DNA of 64,000 nucleotides from Kineosporia babensis (GTDB taxonomy: Bacteria; Actinomycetota; Actinomycetes; Actinomycetales; Kineosporiaceae): the NCBI RefSeq assembly GCF_021129305.1, contig NZ_JAJOMB010000004.1, forward strand, positions 1 to 64,000, read 5' to 3'. The notes under the pieces are model-generated. The model made no database searches. It had not been told where the DNA came from and was given only the letters and a program-made list of their open reading frames with translations. A program made the position numbers and the translations under genes. The first letter of the stretch is position 1. The number at the start of each line of letters is the position of its first letter. Shown here one piece after another: positions 15,770 to 24,474 of this stretch.

Positions 15770-16840
15770 TCAGGAACCCGCACCGCACGAGGCACGAACG
15801 GTCAGCCGGGGCACGATCACCAGCTGTCGTGGGGCCCGCGGTCGTTCGCTCGTCCAGGTCACCCGTTGCATGACTGCTCCCAGCGCCTCGGCTCCCAGGT
15901 CCCTCCGGGGAGCGGTGACCGCGGTCAGCGGCACCAGGGCGTACCCGGCGGTGTGATCGTCGTAGGCGACCAGAGCCAGGTCCTCGGGTACCCGTACTCC
16001 CCCGTCGATCGCCAGCTCCAGGATGCGGGCGGCCTCGGAGTCGGTGTGCACCAGAGCGGCTCGGGTTCCGGTCCGGGCGCATTCCTGCAGGAAGGTCTGC
16101 AGATGCTCGTCCAGTTCGCCGTCATGATCCTCGTACCGCTTGGGCAGGGTCCTGAACGGCGCGTCCTGCAGTCCCAGTCGCTGCACCGCGCGGGTATGTC
16201 CCTCCTTGATCAGCGGCGTCGTCGGGGTGCGCTCCATCAGGGCCAGCGCCACCCGGTCGTGGCCCAGCCGGTGTAGGTGTTCCACCGCGAGTTCGGCGCC
16301 GCGGGCGTGATCGCTGCGCACGCTGTCGAACGCCGCCATCTCGCTGGAGCCCAGGCGGCGCTCCAGGAACAGCAAGGGAACCGGCTGCTTCAGGGCCCAG
16401 CGAGCCAGGTCCTGTTCGGTCTGCTCGCGCAGGGTAGGAGCCAGGATCAGGCCCTTGACGCCGGCCTCGATCAGCCGCTCGGCCTGGCGACGTTCCAGTT
16501 CGGGACGATACTGCGAGGTGGCCAGCACCAGCCGGGCCCGCAGACCGTGGGCCGCGGCGTCCATCCCGGCGATGATCACCGAGAAGTGGCCCACCGTAGA
16601 GGGAACCACCACACCGATGTTGGTCAGCGCTGATTGCGGAACAGCCGGCAAGTCGGCGGCCATGGCTCCCCCATGCACCCGCACCAGCTGGCCGGCGCGT
16701 TCCAGCTCGTCCAGATCACGCCGGATCGTCATGGCCGAGACCGCGAGGTCCCTGGCCACCTCCGCGGCGTTGATGGTCCCGTGGATCTCGATGCGCCGCA
16801 GAATGTGTTCGTGCCGGGTCCTCGGCAGGGGATTGCCCAT
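15770..16840 (-). CDS. Hybrid regulator: DeoR-type HTH with LacI-type sensor domain
   Basis: About 356 aa from the ATG at 16840; an upstream ATG at 16909 in frame is possible. The N-terminus is a DeoR-type winged helix (RHEHILRRIEIHGTINAAEVARDLAVSAMTIRRDLDELERAGQLVRVHGGA). It is joined to a periplasmic-binding-protein-like sensor (IGVVVPSTVGHFSVIIAGMDAAAHG to DLALVAYDDHTAGYALVPLTAV) of the LacI/GalR kind. Such DeoR-LacI fusions occur in actinobacteria but are less common than pure types. It sits between the importer operon (same strand) and the divergent DUF2264 gene, so it probably represses both in the absence of the sugar ligand. Confidence 0.9.
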   Translation of the reverse strand: MGNPLPRTRHEHILRRIEIHGTINAAEVARDLAVSAMTIRRDLDELERAGQLVRVHGGAMAADLPAVPQSALTNIGVVVPSTVGHFSVIIAGMDAAAHGLRARLVLATSQYRPELERRQAERLIEAGVKGLILAPTLREQTEQDLARWALKQPVPLLFLERRLGSSEMAAFDSVRSDHARGAELAVEHLHRLGHDRVALALMERTPTTPLIKEGHTRAVQRLGLQDAPFRTLPKRYEDHDGELDEHLQTFLQECARTGTRAALVHTDSEAARILELAIDGGVRVPEDLALVAYDDHTAGYALVPLTAVTAPRRDLGAEALGAVMQRVTWTSERPRAPRQLVIVPRLTVRASCGAGS

Positions 16841-16934
16841 GGCCTGGTCCACTCCTTCGTGGAGAACATGACGCACTTGTTCGAAATTGTTAGATACGTC
16901 AATGCGCACAAAACTTTAGTGCACGATCAGCTCT

Positions 16935-18914
16935 GTGACGACGATGCCTTCGCCTTCCGCCCGGCGCCCAGACCCTGGACCCAGCAGTGCGCCAACGAGT
17001 CTGGACGGCCGGGCCGCGTGGGAGTCGTTCGCCAGCCAGTTACTCGAGGCCGCCTGGAAGCACGCCTCACCGTCCGGTTCACTGATCGATCTTCCTGGCC
17101 CGGCAAGCGCTTCCGGCCGCTGGAGCACCTCGCACGAAGGCTTCACCCGAACCTTCCTGGCGGCTGCCTTCGGTCTGCACGGGTCTGGTGGAGCCGACCC
17201 TCACGGATGGGCGCAGCGGTACGCTCGCGGGCTGGCTGCCGGAGTCGACCCTGACCATGCCGAACGTTGGCCCACCATCGCCGAACGCCGCCAGTCGGTG
17301 CCCGAGGCCGCATCCCTGGCCATCGCCCTCAGCGAGACCAAGCCTTGGCTGTGGGACCAGCTCCCGTCACGCACGAGGGAACAGACGGTCGAGTACCTGG
17401 CCGGAGTGGTGGGTACGGCCGGATACACCAACAACTGGACGTGGTTCCAGACCGTGATCGAGGCGTTCCTGGCCCAGGTGGGAGGCCCGTGGAGCCAGGA
17501 CGACCTGGATCGTAACGAGGCCATCCAGGAATCGCTTTACATCGGCGACGGATGGTACTCCGACGGCGCCGGCCCCACCGGTACCCGACAGAACTTCGAC
17601 TACTACGCAGGCTGGGCCTGGCATGTTTACCCCCTCCTGCACGCTCGCATCCAGGGCCGCGACCTGAGCGCCCAGCATCGCGAACGCCTCGCTGCCTATG
17701 TCGGGCAGGCCATCGAGCTCATCGGTTCCAAAGGGGCGCCGGTTCTCCAGGGCCGTTCACTGACCTACCGTTTCGCCGTCCTGGCTCCGTTCTGGGCCGC
17801 GGCCATCGCCGGAGCCGGCCCCCTGGCCGCCGGTGAGGTCCGGACCCTGGCCGAGCGGGTGATGCGATACTTCCTCGACGCCGGCGCCGTCGACGAGAAC
17901 GGCCTGCTGTCCATCGGATGGCACGGCCGGTTCCTCCCGCTGCGTCAGCTGTACACCGGGTCCGGATCGGTCTACTGGGCGTCGAAAGGGTTTCTGGGGC
18001 TACTCCTTCCGGCTGATCACCCGGAGTGGACCCGTAATCCACCAGAGCCCCCGGTCGAGCCGGTCAGACAACGGGCGCTGCGGGCTCCCGGTTGGATCGT
18101 CGTGCGGACCCACGACGACGGGGTGGTACGGGTGATCAACCACGGAACCGACGGAGAGCGTCATTCCAACGGCCTGGTGCCGGTGGACCGGCCTTTGTAC
18201 CAGCGGATGGCCTATTCCAACGTCACCGCGCCCGATCTTTCCCCGGAGGGCACCACCGCTCCCCGCGAGAGCCACACCTGCCTGCTCGATGCCGAAGGTC
18301 AGCCCTCGCACCGCGGCCGTATCCAGACGATGCAACTGAGTTCGCGCCTGGCCGTGTCCCGGTCCCGGGTTCACTGGGTCGACCTGCCCGGATCGGCGAA
18401 CCTTCCGGACAACGACTCCTGGGCCGGCCAGCGCCGGGGACCGATCCTGACCACGGCCTCGGTCGTCCATGGCCCATACGAACTCCGTCTGGCCTGGCAC
18501 CAACCGGCCCGGTCCACCCCACATCCCAGTCCGGCCGAGGACGCCGACGCGGTCTGGCCGGCCGATCCAGGCCCCTGGCGCATCCGGTTCTACGGCTGGC
18601 AACTACCGGTGGACGACGTCAGCGACACCGCAACAGCGGAAGGCATCCGCAGCAGCGTCCTGCCTGTTCGCGCGATCCACAGTTCGGGTTCCCAGCAGAC
18701 CTCAGCCGCAACCCCGTTCTCCCGCGCATCGCGTACCCCCTGGGCCCAGACGTCCTTCATCCAGCCCGGACAGGTCGCCGCTGCCCTCGTCGTGCTCGCG
18801 CCTGAAATCCCCCAGCAGGCGCCGCATCTGCAAGTGGCACCCGGTCGGGTGACGGTGACCTGGCCCGACTCGGTGGTGGACGAGGTCGAGGCCGAAGGAG
18901 TTCTCGAGCTGTGA
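16935..18914 (+). CDS. DUF2264 protein, probable polysaccharide-degradation enzyme
   Basis: 659 aa. The N-terminal two thirds match DUF2264: GRWSTSHEGFTRTFLAAAFGLHG, TNNWTWFQTVIEAFLAQVGG, DGWYSDGAGPTGTRQNFDYYAGWAWHVYPLLHARI, and SGSVYWASKGFLGLLLP. This is an (alpha/alpha)-barrel family related in fold to heparinase-type and unsaturated-glycan enzymes. The C-terminal third is beta-rich. No signal peptide is seen, so it acts in the cytoplasm on imported material. It is divergent from the regulator and overlaps the next gene by 4 nt. Substrate is unknown; a uronic-acid-containing oligosaccharide is plausible from family context. Confidence 0.85.
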   Translation: MTTMPSPSARRPDPGPSSAPTSLDGRAAWESFASQLLEAAWKHASPSGSLIDLPGPASASGRWSTSHEGFTRTFLAAAFGLHGSGGADPHGWAQRYARGLAAGVDPDHAERWPTIAERRQSVPEAASLAIALSETKPWLWDQLPSRTREQTVEYLAGVVGTAGYTNNWTWFQTVIEAFLAQVGGPWSQDDLDRNEAIQESLYIGDGWYSDGAGPTGTRQNFDYYAGWAWHVYPLLHARIQGRDLSAQHRERLAAYVGQAIELIGSKGAPVLQGRSLTYRFAVLAPFWAAAIAGAGPLAAGEVRTLAERVMRYFLDAGAVDENGLLSIGWHGRFLPLRQLYTGSGSVYWASKGFLGLLLPADHPEWTRNPPEPPVEPVRQRALRAPGWIVVRTHDDGVVRVINHGTDGERHSNGLVPVDRPLYQRMAYSNVTAPDLSPEGTTAPRESHTCLLDAEGQPSHRGRIQTMQLSSRLAVSRSRVHWVDLPGSANLPDNDSWAGQRRGPILTTASVVHGPYELRLAWHQPARSTPHPSPAEDADAVWPADPGPWRIRFYGWQLPVDDVSDTATAEGIRSSVLPVRAIHSSGSQQTSAATPFSRASRTPWAQTSFIQPGQVAAALVVLAPEIPQQAPHLQVAPGRVTVTWPDSVVDEVEAEGVLEL

Positions 18915-19900
18915 CGCGCATTCCCGCCCGGTTCGTGGCCGGTTCGCGAACCCTGTTCACCGATCTGTTCGACCACGCGACCCTCACCCGTCTGCGCCAC
19001 GTCCTCGATCTGGACGAAAGCCCCTCCCCTGCTGACCAGCTCGATGTCCAGAAGACCCAGCTGCTGATCACCGGCTGGGGCGCCCCTCGCCTCACCGCCG
19101 AGGAACTCGAGCGCTGGCCGGATCTGCGGGTCGTCATCCACGCCGCAGGCTCGGTCAAACGCCTGGTCACGCCCGAGCTGTGGCAACGTGGCATCCGGGT
19201 CTCCAGCAGCGCCCAGGCCAACGCCTACCCCGTCGCCGAGTACACCCTCGCGATGATCCTGCTCAGCGCCAAGCGCACCCTCGAGGCCAGTCGCCTCTTC
19301 ACAACCTCACAGGACCTGCGCGCCTCGCTGCCCACCGGCCGGTTCGGCACCTACGGCATCACCGTCGGGGTGATCGGGGCCTCACGGGTCGGGCGCCGCG
19401 TCATCGAACTCCTCAAGCCCTTCGACATCACCTGCCTGCTGTTCGACCCCTCCCTCAGCGACGACGAGTGCCGCGCGCTCGGCACCCATCCGGTCTCGTA
19501 CCCAGACCTGTTCACGCAGTCGGACGTGGTGACCGTCCACGCGCCTTCGCTGCCCGAGACCCGCCACATGATCGGCCCGAAGCAACTGGCCCTGATGCGT
19601 GACGACTCTGTCCTGATCAACACGGCTCGCGGCGCCCTGGTCGACACCGACGCACTCGTCGCCGAAGTCTCCTCCGGCCGCCTGCGCGCCGTCCTCGATG
19701 TCACCGCCCCGGAACCACTTCCGCCTGGTCACCGGCTTTTCACTCTGCCCGGCGTGACCTTGACCCCGCACATCGCCGGCTCACTGGGCAACGAACTGCG
19801 CCGGATCGGTCACTCGGTGGCCGACGAAATCGAACGCTACGTCCGCACCGGTGAACTGGCCGGAGAGGTGACGTCCCCTGATCTGGAACGCATTTCGTGA
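18911..19900 (+). CDS. D-2-hydroxyacid dehydrogenase family protein
   Basis: 329 aa, GTG start overlapping the DUF2264 stop. The family marks are clear: the NAD-binding VGVIGASRVGRRVIELLKPF (residues 155-176), the TVHAPSLPETRHMIGPKQL segment, LINTARGALVDTDAL with the substrate Arg, and LTPHIAGSLG with the catalytic His. The Glu lies in LDVTAPEPLP. The enzyme would reduce a 2-keto acid or oxidise a 2-hydroxy acid. In this operon it probably handles a product of the imported sugar; the substrate is not predictable. Confidence 0.92.
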   Translation: MTRIPARFVAGSRTLFTDLFDHATLTRLRHVLDLDESPSPADQLDVQKTQLLITGWGAPRLTAEELERWPDLRVVIHAAGSVKRLVTPELWQRGIRVSSSAQANAYPVAEYTLAMILLSAKRTLEASRLFTTSQDLRASLPTGRFGTYGITVGVIGASRVGRRVIELLKPFDITCLLFDPSLSDDECRALGTHPVSYPDLFTQSDVVTVHAPSLPETRHMIGPKQLALMRDDSVLINTARGALVDTDALVAEVSSGRLRAVLDVTAPEPLPPGHRLFTLPGVTLTPHIAGSLGNELRRIGHSVADEIERYVRTGELAGEVTSPDLERIS

Positions 19901-19967
19901 AAACGTTCCTTCCCATAAGCCTTCTTGCGTACGACCACTGCGGTTGCAAAGCCTCTCACGTCCGCCT

Positions 19968-20792
19968 TCACCGGAAGCTGCCCATTCCCCTGAGCAACCG
20001 CAGTTTTTCCTCGTCGGCAGAGCCCGCTTCGGCCGTGTAGACGATGAGGCGAAGGTCCGAATCGACAGCGGACAGAACGTCGCAGTCCAACGTGATCGGT
20101 CCGACCTCGGGCGAGCTGACGGTCTTGAGTTCGTTCGCCCGCCGCCCGATCCGCCACTCGTCCCAAAGCTGCCCGAACAACGGACTCGCCCCGCGCAGAT
20201 CGGTGACGAGCGCGGCCAGTTCGCGGTCCTGCGGATACCTGGCGGAGGCAGTGTGCAGGTCGGCGACCATCTCCCGGGCGAAGCCGGCGGCCTGCCCCTC
20301 CGACCAGACGATCGGCAGGTCGGCCACGGTGAACGCCCGCCAGACGAGATTAGCCTCCCGACCGGTCCGTTGCTTCTCGCCGGTGAACAGGGCGTCCCAC
20401 AGCCGGTTGGACTCAACGAAGTCCCAGGCGGCCGTATAGACGCCGACCGGCGTGTCGTTCAGACGCGCCAGGATGCGCCGCAACCCGGGGCTCAGCTGTG
20501 AGGAGATCGATCCGGTGGCCGGAGGAGCGAGCCCGGCCGCGAGGTAGAGCCGTTCTCGTTCCTCCTCGCTCAGACGCAGAGCCTGGGCGAGCGCGGCCAC
20601 CACCGGAGGGGACGGGTTCTGGGCACGCCCCTGCTCCAGTCGCACCAGGTAGTCGACAGACACCATGGCGAGCTCAGACAGCTCCTCCCGGCGAAGACCG
20701 GGACTGCGGCGATCGCCCTGCGTGGGTAGCCCGATCTCGCCGGGTGTGAGCCGGTCCCGCCAGGCCCGGATCAGCGTTGCCAGTTCACTCAC
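19968..20792 (-). CDS. XRE-family regulator, MmyB-like (second copy)
   Basis: 274 aa from a GTG at 20792. The HTH reads SPGLRREELSELAMVSVDYLVRLEQGRAQNPSPPVVAALAQAL, with a MmyB sensor region after residue 100 (TPVGVYTAAWDFVESNRLWDALF, LDCDVLSAVDSDLRLIVYTAE). It is the same family as the regulator at 7587-8468 but clearly diverged. A gene for an SRPBCC protein is divergent 84 nt away and is the likely target. Upstream ATACTGG resembles the right part of the box before the SDR and aldo/keto reductase genes, but weakly. Confidence 0.9.
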   Translation of the reverse strand: MSELATLIRAWRDRLTPGEIGLPTQGDRRSPGLRREELSELAMVSVDYLVRLEQGRAQNPSPPVVAALAQALRLSEEERERLYLAAGLAPPATGSISSQLSPGLRRILARLNDTPVGVYTAAWDFVESNRLWDALFTGEKQRTGREANLVWRAFTVADLPIVWSEGQAAGFAREMVADLHTASARYPQDRELAALVTDLRGASPLFGQLWDEWRIGRRANELKTVSSPEVGPITLDCDVLSAVDSDLRLIVYTAEAGSADEEKLRLLRGMGSFR

Positions 20793-20876
20793 CCGACCAG
20801 TATCCCGTTCCAGCCGACCTGGGTAGCACTGCTGGTCCCTGGCAGCCTCCGGAGCCCTCACGTCACTCTTTTCGGC

Positions 20877-21380
20877 ATGAACATTCCTCTCCTCATCACC
20901 CCGGCCGACCGCACCGTCCCGATCACCGTGCAGCAGCGCACCACCAAGTCCCCGGCCGAGGCCTTCCGGATCATCGTTCCGATCGACCTGTCCAGCGTGT
21001 TCAAGCCGGTGGCTCCCTTCCCCGGCGTCACCGGCGTGCTCAACCAGACCGAGGCCTGGGACCACGTCGGCCCGAGCCGTAACCCCCAGTTCGGGGACGG
21101 CTCACAGGCGAACGAGCAACTCACCGAGTACACCGAGGGAAGCAGCTTCGCCTACCAGCTCACCGGTTTCACGAACGCCCTGGCCCAGCTGGCCGTCGGG
21201 GTGCGCGGCGAATGGACCTTCGCACCCGACGGGGAAGGCACCCTGATCCGGTGGTCCTACGAGTTCAAGCCGCGCCCGGGGCGCCGCTGGATCGTCGCCG
21301 GCCCCTTCGCCGTCCTCTGGCGCCGCTACATGCGCGCGGCGCTGGCCCGCTGCGTCGAGACCGTCGAGGCCGGCGCCTAA
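20877..21380 (+). CDS. SRPBCC family protein
   Basis: 167 aa. It follows the helix-grip pattern: ITVQQRTTKSPAEAFRIIVPIDL at the start, an FKPVAPFPGVTGV loop, EYTEGSSFAYQLTGFTN, then GEWTFAPDGEGTLIRWSYEFKPRPGRRW and a closing helix (YMRAALARCVETVEA). This subgroup (polyketide cyclase/dehydrase-like) is common next to MmyB-type regulators. Ligand is unknown. It is divergent from the XRE gene and likely controlled by it. Confidence 0.88.
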   Translation: MNIPLLITPADRTVPITVQQRTTKSPAEAFRIIVPIDLSSVFKPVAPFPGVTGVLNQTEAWDHVGPSRNPQFGDGSQANEQLTEYTEGSSFAYQLTGFTNALAQLAVGVRGEWTFAPDGEGTLIRWSYEFKPRPGRRWIVAGPFAVLWRRYMRAALARCVETVEAGA

Positions 21381-21398
21381 CGAGGCCACCCCCATCGG

Positions 21399-21641
21399 GC
21401 CGGGCCGCAGTACAACACCTGGATCGAGCATTCTTACGCCCCGGCCCAGGAGTCCGTGCTCCGCTTCGCCGAGGGCCTGCTGGAGAGCGGAATGCCGCCC
21501 AGGGTGGTCCTGATCGACGACAACTGGGCCTGTGACTACGGCACCTGGCAGTTCGACCGGGCCTGTTTCCCCGACCCGGCCGCGCTGATCGGGCGCCTGC
21601 ACGAGCTGGGCTGCTCGGTGATACGCGAAGGGCTCTGCTGA
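21399..21641 (+). pseudogene. GH31-type glycosidase fragment
   Basis: The frame reads QYNTWIEHSYAPAQESVLRFAEGLLESGMPPRVVLIDDNWACDYGTWQF and continues FPDPAALIGRLHELG. This matches the start of the GH31 catalytic barrel (xxxTWI, IDDNW, FPDP, MxxxLHxxG). It has no start codon or N-terminal domain, and it stops before the catalytic Asp regions. Only about 78 codons remain, so it is a relic inserted between the SRPBCC and kinase genes. Confidence 0.65.
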
Positions 21642-21645
21642 CGAC

Positions 21646-22644
21646 CTACCAGATGAGTTCATCCAGATGGTTACGACCGGCCAGAAGGCGAGTAAGGCTT
21701 CCCTGCGCCGCCTCTCGCGTCTCGGATCGGGGATGGTGGGCGTAGAGAGCGAGCTCGACATACAGGTCGTAGAAGTTCAACCGCTCGCGGAGATACCTGC
21801 GCCCGAACAGTTCCGGGTACGTGCCACGCAGCCAACTGGGGACGTTTACGAGCGTTCTCGCATCGAGTCCGGTGTCGCGGGGTGTGGGTGGGTACTCCCC
21901 TGCCCTCGCACACCAGCGCAGAATCGTGTCGAGTTCGGCATCGGCCGACTGGGCCACCGCCTCCGCGAAGTCGATGAGCCCGGTAACGCGTCCTTGGTCG
22001 ACGATCACGTTGGATCCGTGCAGATCGCCATGGACGAGGACGAGTTCATCGGCGGCGAACAGCCCCAGCCGCTCCTGGACCCACTCGGTAACGTCCTCGA
22101 GCAGGCCTGGGTCGCGATCGGGCAACCGTCGGGCGGCCTCGATCAGTTGTCGCGTCGCATTCACGACGGGCGGGTGGAACGCTGGCCACGGTTCACCGGC
22201 GAGGGCGCCGACCAGCCAGGGCGGCCTCAGGTCGGCCGGGGCCTGGACACGGTGAAGGGCCCGCAGCGCTGTGCCGAGGCTTTCGATCATCTCCTGCCGC
22301 GTGGCGTGGTCCGCTGCCGGCCAGGCGTCGTGAAGGGTCCGGCCGGGCAGACGCTCTGAGATGTACCAGGTCCCGTCCGGACCATCGCCGTGCGCGATGA
22401 GCCGGGCGTGCGGGACCTCGCTGCCGGCGAGCAGACCGACGACTGTGGCCTCGTGGCGGTAGGCCTCGCGATGGCGTGGGTCGGTGTTCAGCCGGACGAC
22501 GTACTCGTCCCCGACCCACGCGCGACTCACCCAGCCGGCCTTGAGCTGGAAGCGCCCCGCGGCCTGCAGGCCCGCCGCTTCCAGCGTCCTCCATAGTGCC
22601 GGGTCGTCGCCCGGCCCCACGAACGCGGTGGAGTGGGTGGTCAC
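21646..22644 (-). CDS. Aminoglycoside phosphotransferase (APH)-like kinase
   Basis: 332 aa. It has the APH fold marks: an N-terminal lobe with VVRLNTDPRHREAYRHEATVVGLL, the LPGRTLHDAW hinge, the catalytic loop VHGDLHGSNVIVD (Brenner motif with Asp and Asn) and the metal-binding LIDFAEA. Family members phosphorylate aminoglycosides, macrolides, homoserine or other small molecules, so resistance is not implied. It stands alone, with its 3' end 5 nt from the GH31 fragment. Confidence 0.9.
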   Translation of the reverse strand: MTTHSTAFVGPGDDPALWRTLEAAGLQAAGRFQLKAGWVSRAWVGDEYVVRLNTDPRHREAYRHEATVVGLLAGSEVPHARLIAHGDGPDGTWYISERLPGRTLHDAWPAADHATRQEMIESLGTALRALHRVQAPADLRPPWLVGALAGEPWPAFHPPVVNATRQLIEAARRLPDRDPGLLEDVTEWVQERLGLFAADELVLVHGDLHGSNVIVDQGRVTGLIDFAEAVAQSADAELDTILRWCARAGEYPPTPRDTGLDARTLVNVPSWLRGTYPELFGRRYLRERLNFYDLYVELALYAHHPRSETREAAQGSLTRLLAGRNHLDELIW

Positions 22645-22755
22645 GGTGCTTTACCGTAGCTGCATCGCTGCCTGCGATGGACCGTCGCCAGCGTGACGGC
22701 GTAGAGGAAGCACGATGCTCTCAACGACCGCACGCGCACGGTGGCCACGTGAGGC

Positions 22756-22985
22756 TCACTCTCTGGTCACCTGCGCGGGCTCGGGTGACGCGGTCGGCAG
22801 CTCGTCGCGTTCCAGTCTTCGGAAGGCGGAGGAGACGAACAGCAGCACCATCACGGCGGTTCCAGCCCACATGGTCTGCTGCCATGCATCGACGAACGAT
22901 TCCTGCGCGACCTGGATGAGGGATTGGGCCTGCGGGCCGGCGGCGCGCGCAACGTAGCCCGGGCATCCCTTCCCACTCGGCAGAT
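22756..22985 (-). pseudogene. MFS drug-efflux C-terminal remnant
   Basis: The frame ends with a segment like the tail of EmrB/QacA-type (14-helix) MFS transporters: a short helix (SLIQVAQESFVDAWQQTMWAG), the last membrane helix (TAVMVLLFVSSAF) and an acidic-basic end. There is nothing of the other 12 to 13 helices. It lies on the same strand directly after the MarR gene, the usual arrangement of a MarR-MFS operon, so the transporter body seems to have been deleted. Confidence 0.6.
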
Positions 22986-23047
22986 CCTGGTCGACGCCCG
23001 GCACTCGCCAACGCTGACCGTGGCACCCCACCAGATCAGGAGCCTGC

Positions 23048-23464
23048 CTACTTGGCGGCAGCCTTCCCGAGCAGGATCGCCAGGCTGCTCAGCTCACGGT
23101 CGGTGAGGGCAGCGAGTGGAGTCACCGCCATGGCCGCCTGGACGAGTTCCTCGCGGACCCGCCGGCCCTTCTCGGTGATCACCAGGACGCGCGAGCGGCG
23201 GTCGTCCGGGTCCACGGTCCGCTCGACCAGCCCTCGCTCCACGAGTTGCTTGGTGATGAAGGTGGCGTTCGGGGCGTTGCAGTACAGCCGCTCGGCCATG
23301 ACCTTCATCGAGGGCGGCGGCTGATCCGGATCGATGGCCCACAGGGCCTGGAAGGTCGCGGGCGTCAGCTGATGCTCGGCCAGCGCCTGGTTGATCAGGG
23401 CATTGGTGCGCAGCCAGATCTCGTGCGTCGCGGCGACGACCTCGGTGAGCGTGGGCGTGGCCAT
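23048..23464 (-). CDS. MarR-family regulator
   Basis: 138 aa, winged helix. Features are LTPATFQALWAIDPDQPPPSMKVMAERLYCNAPNATFITKQLVERGLVERTVDPDDRRSRVLVITEKGRRV, the full MarR recognition helix plus D-x-R-D/S-R wing. One Cys (YCN) lies near the DNA-recognition helix. It is divergent from two SDR genes with an operator-like array between them, and followed by an MFS relic. It likely represses the SDR pair. Confidence 0.93.
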   Translation of the reverse strand: MATPTLTEVVAATHEIWLRTNALINQALAEHQLTPATFQALWAIDPDQPPPSMKVMAERLYCNAPNATFITKQLVERGLVERTVDPDDRRSRVLVITEKGRRVREELVQAAMAVTPLAALTDRELSSLAILLGKAAAK

Positions 23465-23513
23465 GCCGCCACTCTAGCAAAGCTTCGAGGGTCGAAAGAA
23501 TCTTCCCAGGGGA

Positions 23514-23560
23514 TTGCTTCAAGACTCGAAGCAACATATATTTTGAGTCTCGAAGCATCG
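23514..23560. promoter_or_regulatory. MarR operator-like repeats
   Basis: A perfect inverted repeat TTGCTTC-N7-GAAGCAA spans 23514-23534. The half GACTCGAAGCA recurs as GTCTCGAAGCA at 23547-23557, and CTTCGAGGGTCGAA at 23482-23495 is a related pair. The array lies between the divergent MarR and SDR genes. An AT-rich CATATATTTTGAG between the halves could include the -10 region. Confidence 0.7.
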
Positions 23561-23624
23561 AGGGACGTCCGGTCCAGCCGATCGCCCGATGCCACGCCCA
23601 TGAACGACTTTCGAAGGAATCCCG

Positions 23625-24440
23625 ATGCCCAAGCACACCGTCTTCTCCGGGAAGACCGTTCTGATCACCGGCGCTTCCAAGGGCGTCGGCGAGCAGTTCG
23701 CGCACAACCTCGCTGCGCAGGGAGCCAACCTCGTCCTCGTGGCCCGCTCCGCCAGAGCCCTGGAAGACCTCGCTGCCCGCCTCGGCGCCCCTGGACGCGG
23801 CCAGTTCCACGTCGTCCCCGCCGACCTGGCCGATCCGCAGGCACCGCAGGCCATTGCCTCCGAACTCCTCCAGCGCGGCGTCGAGATCGATCTGCTCATC
23901 AACAACGCAGGCATGGGGGCGGTAGGTCCGTTCCTGACCCGGCCGCTGAAGCCAACTCTTCAGTCGGTCGATCTGAACGTCACCGCACTGCTGGGCATGA
24001 TCCACGAGTTCGGCCCCCGCATGCTCGAACGCGGCCAGGGCGGCATCATCAACGTCGGCTCGATGGCCGGCTTCCAGCCCTTGCCCTACCAGGCCAGCTA
24101 CTCGGGTACCAAGGCTTTCGTCCTGACCTTCACCGAGGCCCTGGCCGAAGAACTGCGCGGCAGCGGCATCCGGGTCATGGCCGCCCACCCGGGACCGGTC
24201 CAGACCGGATTCTTCGACTCCACGGACGCGGCCATCAACAGCAAAGCGGTCTCCCCCGAAGACATCGCCGCCCGCATCCTCAGGGACTACGCCCGGGGCC
24301 GCCAGGCCTCCTACCCCGGACGACCGTCCGACCGGCTCAACCCCTTCCTCACCCGGATCTTCCCCCGGACCGTGATCGCCCGGCTGGCCGGGGACTTCAA
24401 CCGCCAGGCCGGATACGAGCACGTCACCGATGTCGCCTGA
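23625..24440 (+). CDS. SDR family NAD(P)-dependent oxidoreductase
   Basis: 271 aa. The classical SDR marks are TGASKGVGEQFA near residue 14, NNAG near 92, GSMAG with the catalytic Ser, and YSGTKAF with Tyr and Lys. PGPVQTGFF closes the substrate pocket. It resembles the DltE/YqjQ-like classical SDRs that act on unknown carbonyls. It is the first gene after the MarR operator; the second SDR starts 35 nt downstream. Confidence 0.92.
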   Translation: MPKHTVFSGKTVLITGASKGVGEQFAHNLAAQGANLVLVARSARALEDLAARLGAPGRGQFHVVPADLADPQAPQAIASELLQRGVEIDLLINNAGMGAVGPFLTRPLKPTLQSVDLNVTALLGMIHEFGPRMLERGQGGIINVGSMAGFQPLPYQASYSGTKAFVLTFTEALAEELRGSGIRVMAAHPGPVQTGFFDSTDAAINSKAVSPEDIAARILRDYARGRQASYPGRPSDRLNPFLTRIFPRTVIARLAGDFNRQAGYEHVTDVA

Positions 24441-24474
24441 GCCTTCAGCCAGTTCAACGAGCGAGAGATGCAGC

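Noticed and set aside
21646-22644. Aminoglycoside resistance gene
   Set aside because: The APH fold alone does not show drug specificity; no resistance-specific subgroup motif is evident.
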